NCBI GenBank assembly: GCA_022826665.1
Contig: JAJDUK010000005.1
Coordinates: 1-55,261 of the forward strand
Origin: Alphaproteobacteria bacterium
Lineage (GTDB): Bacteria; Pseudomonadota; Alphaproteobacteria; UBA828
Length of the DNA stretch: 55,261 nucleotides
Direction: 5' to 3'
A program made the translations under genes and the position numbers. This document shows, in pieces, positions 12,166 through 19,990 of the stretch. Under the pieces are notes generated by a model that did no database searches, was not told the DNA's origin, and saw only the letters and a list, made by a program, of their open reading frames with translations. The number at the start of each line of letters is the position of its first letter. Position 1 is the first letter of the stretch.

Positions 12166-12201
12166 TTGACGGCCTGCCCAACCTACCATATTGGTAGGTT
12201 G
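12166..12201 (+). promoter_or_regulatory. Promoter with 23-bp perfect palindrome before the toxin-antitoxin-like pair
   Basis: CAACCTACCA (12179-12188) and TGGTAGGTTG (12192-12201) are perfect reverse complements around TAT. A TTGACG at 12166-12171 is a good -35, and the -10 would fall inside the palindrome (near 12187-12192), the usual layout for an autorepressed toxin-antitoxin promoter. The palindrome's last base is the first base of the GTG at 12201, so the transcript may be nearly leaderless. Confidence 0.6.
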
Positions 12202-12530
12202 TGTCGGACTCACCGTTTGTCCCCTTTTCCAGGTCAGGGGCAGAGGCCCCATCGGCAGATCAACTGGTGAGCCGGGTTCATTCGCTCGCTTTGGCGGACA
12301 GCCTGAACGTTCGCATGAGCGAGCCACACTTCAGGCAGCGTATGAGAGAGCGGGGTATCGCCGTGCGGCTAGTGATGGAGGTGCTGAAATCGGGAAGAGC
12401 GGTCGGTCGCCCGGAGCTCGACGAGTTCGGAGATTGGCGGATCCACATGCGCCGCAAGGTTGCAGGCCAGCGTGTCAACGTGGTCGTGGCCGTGTGCGCG
12501 GATCACGTCGAATGCATCACCGCATGGTGA
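12201..12530 (+). CDS. DUF4258-type putative toxin
   Basis: Small basic protein of up to 109 residues. The segment from HFRQRMRERGI to the end, including VNVVVAVCADHVECITAW, matches the DUF4258 pattern, a RelE-like small fold often encoded before an MqsA-type HTH gene. The start is uncertain: GTG 12201 keeps an N-terminal stretch (ADQLVSRVHSL) resembling relatives, but it sits at the edge of the palindromic promoter. GTG 12267 and ATG 12315 are alternatives without clear ribosome binding sites. The next gene encodes an HTH protein with HTH-antitoxin features. I infer a toxin role from the pairing; catalytic residues are not defined for this family. Confidence 0.68.
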   Translation: MSDSPFVPFSRSGAEAPSADQLVSRVHSLALADSLNVRMSEPHFRQRMRERGIAVRLVMEVLKSGRAVGRPELDEFGDWRIHMRRKVAGQRVNVVVAVCADHVECITAW

Positions 12531-12553
12531 CGACGAAGACCGGATGGAGGTCC

Positions 12554-13021
12554 ATGCCTGACAGACGATACCATTACACGGAATGCGGTCTGGACCATGT
12601 CTTTCTGCTGAACGGCTTCGAGCGGAACTCGTCCCCGCGCGGCAGAACCATCGCGATCAGGGACATCGATGCACTGCATCGGGCCATCGGCGAGCACGTG
12701 AGCCGCCACAAGAAGGCCCTGAGCGGCAAGGAGCTGAGGTTCCTGCGTCAGGAGATGCTCATGTCCCAGGCGACGCTCGCGCACCTGCTGGACGTGAGCG
12801 AGCAGACCGTCCACAGGTGGGAGGCCGAGAAGACAAGCTGCCCGAGAGCGGCGGAAGCCCTCATCAGGAGGCTCTATCTCGAGCATGGCAATGCCGCCGA
12901 TGAAACGCTCCGGGATGCTTTACGCAGCATCGCCGAGCGTGAGGACGCGTTGGACCGCAAGCAGGAACTGACCTTCGCGCTCTCCAGCGGCCCTAAGGCG
13001 GAGTGGGCACTGGCCGCATAG
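12554..13021 (+). CDS. HTH protein, likely antitoxin/autorepressor
   Basis: The 155-residue product has an N-terminal domain with the recurring family pattern YHYTECGLDHVFLLNGF and an Xre/MqsA-type HTH at about 59-92 (RFLRQEMLMSQ ... VSEQTVHRWE). The N-terminal domain lacks the zinc CxxC pairs of true MqsA. TGGAGG at 12545-12550 precedes the ATG; an in-frame ATG at 12524 overlapping the DUF4258 gene is an alternative. As the only DNA-binding protein of the pair it probably binds the palindrome at 12179-12201 and neutralises its neighbour. It is encoded second, the reverse of most toxin-antitoxin operons but normal for HigBA/MqsRA types. Confidence 0.7.
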   Translation: MPDRRYHYTECGLDHVFLLNGFERNSSPRGRTIAIRDIDALHRAIGEHVSRHKKALSGKELRFLRQEMLMSQATLAHLLDVSEQTVHRWEAEKTSCPRAAEALIRRLYLEHGNAADETLRDALRSIAEREDALDRKQELTFALSSGPKAEWALAA

Positions 13022-13061
13022 TGCCGCCGGTGCTCTTTCCATCACACCACGGCCCGGAACG

Positions 13062-15509
13062 TCAGGCCTTGATGCGGCTCGACGTGGGGTCGTAGAGGGG
13101 GCGGAGGGAGGCCTTCGCCGGGTAGCGGACGCCCGCGACCTCGATCTCGTAGCGGCCGGCGGTCACGTAGTCGGCGTCGACGCCATCCGCGTTCTCCACG
13201 TAGCCGAGGCCGACCGCGCCACCCAGGGTATGGCCGTACATGCCTGAGCGCACGTAGCCGCAGATCGCATCGTCCCGCCAGATCGGCTCGTTGTGGTAGA
13301 GCAGCGGCTCCGGGTCTTCCAGGAGGAACTGGACCAGCCGCTGCGCCACGCCTTGCTCCCGCTGGCGCTGCAGCGCGTCGCGGCCGATGAAACCTCCGGG
13401 CTTGTCGAGCTTGACCGCGAAGCCGAGCCCCGCCTCCAGCGGCGTGTCGGCGTCGCTAATGTCGTGGCCGTAATGCCGGTAGGCCTTCTCGATCCTGAGT
13501 GAGTTCATGGCGTGCATGCCGATGTGGCAGAGCCCCACATCCTCCCCCGCCTCCACCAGCGCGTCGTAGATGCCGGCCGCGAACTCGGTGAGGACGTAGA
13601 GCTCCCAGCCGAGCTCGCCCACGTAGGTGATGCGCGAGGCGCGGACGCGGGCATAGCCGAGCTCGATTTCGCGGCTGGTGCCGAAGGGGAAGGCCTCGTT
13701 GCCGAGGTCGTCGGGACTCAGCAACTGCAACAGATCGCGCGCCAGCGGGCCCATGACGCCGAGCACGGCGATCCCCGAGGTCACATCGGTGAGCACCGCG
13801 TGCGCGCCGTCCGGCGTGTGGCGCTGGAGCCAGAGGGCATCCCGCACCTGGAACTCGCCGGAGGTCACGATCAGGTAGTCATCCTCTGCGAGCCGGGTGA
13901 CGGTGAGGTCGGCCTCGATGCCGCCATCGTCGTTGAGCCACTGGGTGTAGACGATACGGCCGGGCGCCACGTCCACCTCGTTGGCGCAAACGCGGCCCAG
14001 CACCTTCGCGGCATCGCGGCCCTGGAGGCGGAACTTGGCGAAGGAGGTCTGGTCGAACAGGCCCACACCCTCCCGCACCGCGCGGTGCTCCGCGGCGGAC
14101 GCATCGAACCAGTTCTGCCGGCCAAAACTGTATTCGTAGCGGGGCTCCATGCCGTCCGCCGCGTACCAATTGGGCCGCTCCCAGCCGAAGGCCTCGCCAT
14201 GGCAGGCACCGCGCGCCACAAGGCGATCGTGGAAGGGCGAGCGGCGCACGCCCCGCGCGGTCGCGAATTGGCGGAAGGGCCAGTGGTCGTCGTAGAGCAG
14301 GCCGAGGGTCTCGCTCACCCGCTCCCGCAAATAGCGCCGGTTGGTCTGGAAGGGCAGGTTGCGGCGGATATCCACGTCCCACATGTCGAGGAGCGGCCGG
14401 CCGGTCTTGATGCACTCCGCCAGCACCTTCCCCGCGCCGCCGGCCGACTGGATGCCGATGGAGTTGAACCCGGCCGCGATGTAGCAGCCCGAGAGCCCCG
14501 GCGCCTCGCCGAGATGGTAGCGATCGTCCGGCGTGAAGCTCTCGGGCCCGCAGAAGAAGGTCTGGATGCCCGCGTCCGCCAGCGCCGGCATACGCTTCAG
14601 CGCGTGCATCAGCACCGGCTCGAAGTGCTCGAAGTCGTCGGGCAGCTGGTCGAAGCAGAAGTCCTCGGGGATGCCGTCCATGCCCCAGGGCTTGGCGTCG
14701 GGCTCGAAGGCGCCGAGCAGGATCTTGCCGGCGTCCTCCTTGTAGTAGGCGCAGCCGTCGTAATCGCGCAGCACGGGCAGGTCCGGGGTCACGCCCTCGA
14801 ACGGATCGGTCATGATGTAGAAGTGTTCGCAGGCATGCAGCGGCACGTGGACGCCGATGGTGGCCGCAAGCTCGCGGGTCCACATGCCGGCGGACAGCAC
14901 CACCGTCTCCGCCGCGATGGGGCCTTCCGGCGTTTCCACGCCCGTGACCCGCTCGCCGTCGTGACTGATGCCGGTGACAGGTGTGTTTTCGCGAATCAGC
15001 ACCCCGCCGTCCCGCGCCCCGTTGGCGAGCGCGCGGCTCACGTCGATGGGGTTGGTCTGGCCGTCGGAGGGGATGAAGATCCCGCCCACCACGTCGTCGA
15101 CGCTGATCAGCGGGTAGCGCTCCTTGATCTCGTCCGGGCCGAGCACGTCGACTCGGAGGTCGAACACCTTGGCCATCGAGGCGCTGCGCTTCAGCTCCTC
15201 GAAGCGGCCCTCGTGGGTGGCGAGCGAGATCGAGCCGCTCTGCTTGAAGCCGGTCGCCTGGCCGGTCTCTGCTTCGAGGCCGGTGTAAAGCTCGGCGGTG
15301 TACTTGGCGAGCTCGGTCATGCGCTTCGACGGGCGCAGCTGGCCGATGAGGCCGGCTGCGTGCCAGGTGGTGCCGCAGGTGAGCTCGCGGCGCTCCAGCA
15401 GCACCACGTCGGAGACACCTGCGCGCGCCAGGTGATAGGCCACGGAGCAGCCCACCACCCCGCCGCCGACGATGACGACACGGGCCGAGCGCGGCAGATC
15501 GGCAGCCAT
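13062..15509 (-). CDS. FAD-dependent oxidoreductase fused to GcvT-like domain (dimethylglycine/sarcosine dehydrogenase family)
   Basis: Predicted to oxidatively demethylate an N-methylated amine such as dimethylglycine or sarcosine and pass the one-carbon unit to tetrahydrofolate. The 815-residue protein has an N-terminal DAO domain with VVIVGGGVVGCS; H50 in TTWHAAG aligns with the histidine that carries covalent FAD in DMGDH. A short FAO_M linker follows, then GCV_T and GCV_T_C domains from about 440 to the end. Size and order match dimethylglycine dehydrogenase. Its ATG overlaps the stop of the upstream cysteine hydrolase by 1 bp, so the two are coupled. Which N-methyl substrate is used is not determined. 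Confidence 0.87.
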   Translation of the reverse strand: MAADLPRSARVVIVGGGVVGCSVAYHLARAGVSDVVLLERRELTCGTTWHAAGLIGQLRPSKRMTELAKYTAELYTGLEAETGQATGFKQSGSISLATHEGRFEELKRSASMAKVFDLRVDVLGPDEIKERYPLISVDDVVGGIFIPSDGQTNPIDVSRALANGARDGGVLIRENTPVTGISHDGERVTGVETPEGPIAAETVVLSAGMWTRELAATIGVHVPLHACEHFYIMTDPFEGVTPDLPVLRDYDGCAYYKEDAGKILLGAFEPDAKPWGMDGIPEDFCFDQLPDDFEHFEPVLMHALKRMPALADAGIQTFFCGPESFTPDDRYHLGEAPGLSGCYIAAGFNSIGIQSAGGAGKVLAECIKTGRPLLDMWDVDIRRNLPFQTNRRYLRERVSETLGLLYDDHWPFRQFATARGVRRSPFHDRLVARGACHGEAFGWERPNWYAADGMEPRYEYSFGRQNWFDASAAEHRAVREGVGLFDQTSFAKFRLQGRDAAKVLGRVCANEVDVAPGRIVYTQWLNDDGGIEADLTVTRLAEDDYLIVTSGEFQVRDALWLQRHTPDGAHAVLTDVTSGIAVLGVMGPLARDLLQLLSPDDLGNEAFPFGTSREIELGYARVRASRITYVGELGWELYVLTEFAAGIYDALVEAGEDVGLCHIGMHAMNSLRIEKAYRHYGHDISDADTPLEAGLGFAVKLDKPGGFIGRDALQRQREQGVAQRLVQFLLEDPEPLLYHNEPIWRDDAICGYVRSGMYGHTLGGAVGLGYVENADGVDADYVTAGRYEIEVAGVRYPAKASLRPLYDPTSSRIKA

Positions 15510-16180
15510 CAGGAAGCCCCCGCTGCGCGTGACGGCGCGAGCTGCCTGATCTCGCTCAGCGCGGACTCCAGGTCGCGGACCTCGGCCCAGCCCACCCGCA
15601 TCATCTCGATCGCGGGCTCATGCAGATGCGGCATGGTCGTACCTGTGCATTCCTCGATCACGATGGGCTTGAAGTCTCGGAACATCGCGTCCTTCGAGGT
15701 CGCCGCGACGCATTGATTGGTGAGCACGCCCGTCATCAGCACCGTCTCCGCCCTAAGCCCCCGCAATACCACCTCCAGATCCGTGCCGTAGAAGGCGCTG
15801 AGCCGCGTCTTCGCCACATACCAGTCCTCCGGCGCGGGCGCGAGGTCCGCCAGCACCTCCCAGCCCCAGGTCTCGCGCCTGAGCCCGCCCTCCTTGAGGA
15901 AGGGGCGGAGTTGCATGAACGGCCCGCCGTCCCCGACGCCCCGGATGCCGTGGCGGGTCCAGACGACGGGGATGCCCGTCGCGCGCACAGCCGCGAGCAG
16001 CGCCTTCAGCGGCTCGATGCAGCGCTGCATGTGGCCGATGTCGATGCCCTGCGCGGAATACCAGCCGTCCGCGTGCAGAAAATCATTCTGTGCGTCGATG
16101 ACGACGAGCGCCGTCCGCCCCGGCACGAGGTCCCAGTGCGCCGCCTCGAAAGGGGCGGCCTGCACATCTTCGCCTGTCAT
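15509..16180 (-). CDS. Isochorismatase-fold cysteine hydrolase
   Basis: Amidase-type hydrolase of 223 residues with the D29-K124-C157 triad (VVIDAQNDF, AKTRLSAFYGT, GVLTNQCVAAT). The extended N-terminal region and the LRPFLKEGG segment resemble the N-carbamoylsarcosine amidase/biuret hydrolase group more than PncA. It is upstream of, and overlaps by 1 bp, an FAD/GcvT demethylase. N-carbamoylsarcosine amidase would release sarcosine, a substrate type suited to that enzyme, so a short creatine- or carbamoyl-amine route is plausible. Biuret, peroxyureidoacrylate and other amides remain alternatives; no creatininase or hydantoinase lies in this cluster. Confidence 0.8.
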   Translation of the reverse strand: MTGEDVQAAPFEAAHWDLVPGRTALVVIDAQNDFLHADGWYSAQGIDIGHMQRCIEPLKALLAAVRATGIPVVWTRHGIRGVGDGGPFMQLRPFLKEGGLRRETWGWEVLADLAPAPEDWYVAKTRLSAFYGTDLEVVLRGLRAETVLMTGVLTNQCVAATSKDAMFRDFKPIVIEECTGTTMPHLHEPAIEMMRVGWAEVRDLESALSEIRQLAPSRAAGAS

Positions 16181-16314
16181 GAGCTGCCTTTCCGCCGTCG
16201 CGTCGTCCGTCGCGCGGAGCGTATCACCCGGCCCGGCAAAGTTTGAGGGCGCGTCCCGCCCGCGACGGCGGCTTGACGTGTCAGCACCAGCGAAATGGCG
16301 TATTTCCGGTCTCC

Positions 16315-17547
16315 ATGAGCGAGGGCAGGAGCGGTACAGGCGGCGGGAGCGGCGCGGGGCGAGAGCCTGCGGCGCGCGTCTTCGTGGCCTTTCTCCTGCT
16401 GGGGCTGACCTCGTTCGGCGGGCCTGTCGCCCATATCGGCTACTTCCGCGAGACCTTCGTCGCGCGCCGGCGCTGGGTCGATGACCGCGCCTACGCCGAC
16501 CTCGTCGCGCTCTGCCAGATGCTGCCGGGGCCGACCTCCAGCCAGGTGGGGATCGGCATCGGGCTCGCGAAGGCGGGGCTCCCCGGCGCGGTGGCGGCGT
16601 GGGTCGGCTTCACGCTGCCCTCGGCGATCCTCATGGTGGCCTTCGGCTACGGCGTCGCGGCCTATGAGGACGTGATCCCCGCCGGCGCCCTGCAGGGGTT
16701 GAAGGTGGTCGCCGCCGCCGTGGTGGCGCAGGCCGTCTGGGGCATGGCGCGCACCCTCTGCCCGGATGCGCCGCGTGCCACGGTGGCGGTGCTCGCCGCG
16801 ATCGCCGCCGTGCTGGCGCCCTCGGTGGTGACGCACGTCGCTATCATCGCCGCCGGCGCGCTCGCAGGGCTGTTCATCCTTCGGCCCGCCGAGAGTGACC
16901 ACGACGCATCGCTCGGCATCGCCGTGGATCGCCGCTTGGCGGTCCTTCTGATCGCCCTCTTCATCGCGCTGCTGGTCGCGCTGCCGATCCTCGCCGCTGC
17001 CTGGCCGGCGGAGGCGCTCCGGCTGGTAGACGGCTTCTACCGCTCCGCCTCGCTGGTCTTCGGCGGCGGCCACGTGCTGCTGCCACTGCTTCAGGCGGAG
17101 GTGGTGCCGCCCGGCTGGGTCACGAACGAGACGTTTATCGTGGGTTACGGCGCAGCCCAGGCGGTGCCGGGGCCGCTCTTCACCTTCGCCGCCTATCTCG
17201 GCGCCGTCGCCGGCATCGGGCCGGGCGGCGTGCTGGGCGGCCTGCTCTGCCTGGCGGCGGTCTTCCTGCCGTCGTTCCTCCTGGTGGTGGGCGCGCTCCC
17301 CTTCTGGGAGCGGCTGCGGCGCTTCGCGCTGGCGGAGCGCGCGATGCTCGGCGTCAACGCGGCGGTGGTGGGCCTGCTGGGCGCCGCCTTCTACGACCCG
17401 ATCTGGATCGGCGGCATCCGCACGACCGCCGATCTCGCGCTCGGGCTCGCCGCCTTCGTGCTGCTCGCGTTCTGGAAGGTGCCGCCCTGGGCCGTGGTGA
17501 TCCTGGGCGCGCTGGCCGGTTGGGGGATTAGTGAACTCGTCGGCTGA
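16315..17547 (+). CDS. chrA: Chromate transporter, two-domain ChrA
   Basis: Inner-membrane CHR-family protein that expels chromate in characterised members; many homologues have other or unknown anions. The 410-residue product is the long form with two homologous halves. The first has FGGPVAHIGYFRETFV and LPGPTSSQ, the second FGGGHVLLPLL and VPGPLFTFAAYLGAV, each followed by hydrophobic segments. The ATG at 16315 is chosen; the frame extends upstream but the family begins near the AARVFVAFLLLGLTSFGGP segment. It overlaps the following MFS gene by 17 bp, implying co-transcription. Confidence 0.9.
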   Translation: MSEGRSGTGGGSGAGREPAARVFVAFLLLGLTSFGGPVAHIGYFRETFVARRRWVDDRAYADLVALCQMLPGPTSSQVGIGIGLAKAGLPGAVAAWVGFTLPSAILMVAFGYGVAAYEDVIPAGALQGLKVVAAAVVAQAVWGMARTLCPDAPRATVAVLAAIAAVLAPSVVTHVAIIAAGALAGLFILRPAESDHDASLGIAVDRRLAVLLIALFIALLVALPILAAAWPAEALRLVDGFYRSASLVFGGGHVLLPLLQAEVVPPGWVTNETFIVGYGAAQAVPGPLFTFAAYLGAVAGIGPGGVLGGLLCLAAVFLPSFLLVVGALPFWERLRRFALAERAMLGVNAAVVGLLGAAFYDPIWIGGIRTTADLALGLAAFVLLAFWKVPPWAVVILGALAGWGISELVG

Positions 17548-18847
17548 CAACCTGCGGGGAGGCGGCGAATCGCGCCCCGGCCTGCTGCATCCGCTGGTCG
17601 CGGTCGTCGTCTGCTTCGGCGCGGTGTTCGTGCTGAGCCAGTTCTTCCGCGCGTCGAACGCCGTCATCGCCAAGACGCTGAGCGCCGAGTTCGGCCTCTC
17701 GCCGGAAGCCCTCGGGCTGCTCACCGGCATGTTCTTCCTTTCCTTCGGCGCGGCGCAAATCCCGGTGGGCATGCTGTTCGACCGCTTCGGCGCGCGCCGC
17801 ACGGCGCCGGTGGTGCTCACCGCCGCCATCGCAGGCTCGATCCTCTACGGCCTCGCGGACGGCGAAGCGATGCTGATTGCGGGCCGCCTGCTGCTCGGCA
17901 TCGGCTGCTCGGTGGTGCTGATGGGCTCGCTCTTCCTCTTCGGCCAGTGGGCCCCCGCCGCCGCCTTCAGCACCTGGATGGGGCGGATGATCGCCATCGG
18001 CGGCGCCGGCGGGCTGCTCTCCACCACGCCGCTCGCCGCCATTGCGGAGACGCTCGGCTGGCGCACCGCCTTCTGGGGCGCGGCTGCGCTGACGGCGGCG
18101 GGCGCCATCGCTATCTACGCGATGGCCCGCGACCGCCCGTCGGCCGACCTTGGTGGCGCGGCGCCGGCAGAGGGGATTCGCGAGAGCCTGCGCGGCGTCC
18201 CCGCTGCGCTGGCGACGCCGGGCTTCCCCACGCTCATCCTGATGGGATTTGCGTCCTATCCCGTGGTCATCACCGTCCTCGGCCTCTGGGGCGGGCCCTT
18301 TCTCGCGGACCGGCACGGTCTCGAGCCGGTGGAAGCCGGCAACGCGCTCCTCGTGATGGCAGCCACGCTGATCGTGGCGAACCTCGTACTCGGCCCCCTG
18401 GAGCGCCGGCTGGATATGCGCAAGTGGCTCATTCTCGTCCTTGCCGCTGTCGTCGTCGCGGCCTTGGGATTGCTCGCCGCGCTGCCGGCGCTGCCCACCT
18501 GGGCGGTGATCCTCCTCCTCGCTCTCGTCGGCGCCTGCGGCTCCTACAACATCATCCTCGCGGGCCACGCGCGCTCGCTGCTGCCCGACCGGCTCGCCGG
18601 GCGCGGCATGGCACTGATGGCCATCGCCTTCATGGGCGGGCCTGCGGTGCTGCAGAGCGTGAGCGGCGTCATCGTCGGCGCCTTTCCTGCGACGAACGGC
18701 GCGGCGCCGGCCATCGCCTACCAGGCATTCTTCGCCTTCCTCGCCGCCCTGGTCGCGGTGGCGTGCCTCGCCTACCTGCGGCTGCCGGACGCGAAGCCGA
18801 GCGCAGGCTTCGCCACGGAGCCCGCCCGGCCAGCCGCCTCAACGTAG
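17531..18847 (+). CDS. MFS transporter
   Basis: Major facilitator superfamily carrier of 438 residues with about 12 hydrophobic segments. The loop after helix 2 has the family motif GMLFDRFGARR, and LLGIGCSVVLMGS lies in helix 4. The start is GTG at 17531 with GGGGGA at 17522-17527, inside the 3' end of chrA. Its 3' end overlaps the convergent M14 carboxypeptidase gene by 9 bp. The substrate is unknown; pairing with a CHR transporter does not by itself mean metal resistance. Confidence 0.88.
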   Translation: MNSSADNLRGGGESRPGLLHPLVAVVVCFGAVFVLSQFFRASNAVIAKTLSAEFGLSPEALGLLTGMFFLSFGAAQIPVGMLFDRFGARRTAPVVLTAAIAGSILYGLADGEAMLIAGRLLLGIGCSVVLMGSLFLFGQWAPAAAFSTWMGRMIAIGGAGGLLSTTPLAAIAETLGWRTAFWGAAALTAAGAIAIYAMARDRPSADLGGAAPAEGIRESLRGVPAALATPGFPTLILMGFASYPVVITVLGLWGGPFLADRHGLEPVEAGNALLVMAATLIVANLVLGPLERRLDMRKWLILVLAAVVVAALGLLAALPALPTWAVILLLALVGACGSYNIILAGHARSLLPDRLAGRGMALMAIAFMGGPAVLQSVSGVIVGAFPATNGAAPAIAYQAFFAFLAALVAVACLAYLRLPDAKPSAGFATEPARPAAST

Positions 18848-19966
18848 CGTGTCGATGACGGCGGCGAGCGCTTCCACGCAGCCGTGGCCGAGCCTGCGGC
18901 AGTGCGCCGGCGACCAGCCGTGGCGGGCATCGGGCGCGTTGGCCGCGTCCTTGAAGGGCTGCTCCAGGGTCATGGCGAGGCAGCCGTAGGTCTCCGCCAC
19001 GTAGTTGGCGCAGATGCCGAGATTGGCCTTGCCGGGCGGCGTCGGCGGATAGCCGTACTCGGTCTGGAAGTCCGGGCTCGCCGCCGCGAGTGCATCTTGG
19101 AAGCGCGCCTGCTTCTGCGCCAGCGCGTGCGTGTAGGACGGGATGCCCTCGGGCCCGGCGATGAAGGCGTAGGGGAGCGCCTCGTCGCCGTGCACGTCGA
19201 GGCAGAAGTCGACGCCGGTGCGCGCCATCTCGGCACCGACGAGGTAGACCTCCGGGCTCTCCTTCATGCTGGGCTCGGCCCAGGCGCGGTTGAGGTTGAC
19301 GCCCGCCGCGTTGGTCCTGAGATGGCCGCGGCTGCTGCCGTCGGGGTTCATGTTGGGCACCACGCAGATGCGCGCCTTCTCAAGCAGCGTGCGGGCGGCA
19401 GCATCGAAGGGATCCAGCAGCCCATCGAGAAACCCCTCCATCCACCACTCGGCCATGGTCTCGCCTGGATGCTGACGCCCGATGATCCAGCAAGTCCGCT
19501 CCCGTGCCCCACCGATCTCCAGCAGGTCGAGCGGCGCGCCGTCGAGGGTGGTGCCGAGCCGGCGCACTGCGACCAGGGGCGAGCGCCCGACGCGGGCGAT
19601 AAGCGACGCATGGCGCGCCATCGGGTAGGGCGCGAAGTAGGCGAAGCGCACCTCGTCGCCGGCGGGGCGGTGCCGAATGGTCAGCACCGTGCCGTCGTAC
19701 TCGGTCGCGACGCGGAGCCAATCCTCGCCATCCTCCGATGCGACCGCCCGATAGCCCTTCCAGCCCTCGGGGTAGGTGGCGCCACTGGCGTTCTCGATCC
19801 GGAGCACGCAGTCCTCACCCGCCCCGCCGCACAGCCGGAAGTAGAACCACTGGAAGAACGCGCCGCCTTCATCGGGCACGATCTCGAGCCTGATCGGGCC
19901 GGTCTTGGGCAGGGCGAGGCAGCGGATGTTGCCGCCGTCGAAGTTGCAGTCGATGGTGCGGCTCAC
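18839..19966 (-). CDS. M14-type zinc carboxypeptidase, cytosolic CCP-like
   Basis: Zinc metallopeptidase of 375 residues. The N-terminal ~125 residues form the beta-rich domain typical of cytosolic M14 carboxypeptidases, followed by the catalytic domain with zinc ligands H166-x-x-E169 (GRQHPGE) and H259 (LDVHGDE), and a late glutamate E335 in AMTLEQPF as general base. NMNPDG and NLNRAW are characteristic of the CCP/AGBL-like (M14B/D) group. No signal peptide is evident. The start is GTG at 19966, 24 bp after the PLP-enzyme gene, with which it is probably co-transcribed. The substrate is unknown; bacterial members are poorly studied. Confidence 0.87.
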   Translation of the reverse strand: MSRTIDCNFDGGNIRCLALPKTGPIRLEIVPDEGGAFFQWFYFRLCGGAGEDCVLRIENASGATYPEGWKGYRAVASEDGEDWLRVATEYDGTVLTIRHRPAGDEVRFAYFAPYPMARHASLIARVGRSPLVAVRRLGTTLDGAPLDLLEIGGARERTCWIIGRQHPGETMAEWWMEGFLDGLLDPFDAAARTLLEKARICVVPNMNPDGSSRGHLRTNAAGVNLNRAWAEPSMKESPEVYLVGAEMARTGVDFCLDVHGDEALPYAFIAGPEGIPSYTHALAQKQARFQDALAAASPDFQTEYGYPPTPPGKANLGICANYVAETYGCLAMTLEQPFKDAANAPDARHGWSPAHCRRLGHGCVEALAAVIDTLR

Positions 19967-19990
19967 GGCCGGCCCCGCCGTCGGCCGTTA

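Noticed and set aside
13512-15716. 734-codon open frame antisense to the FAD/GcvT gene
   Set aside because: Covers a well-conserved protein in the other direction; no recognisable domain.
16315-18847. Metal-resistance operon
   Set aside because: A ChrA-family protein and an MFS carrier alone do not establish chromate resistance; no regulator or other metal gene is nearby.
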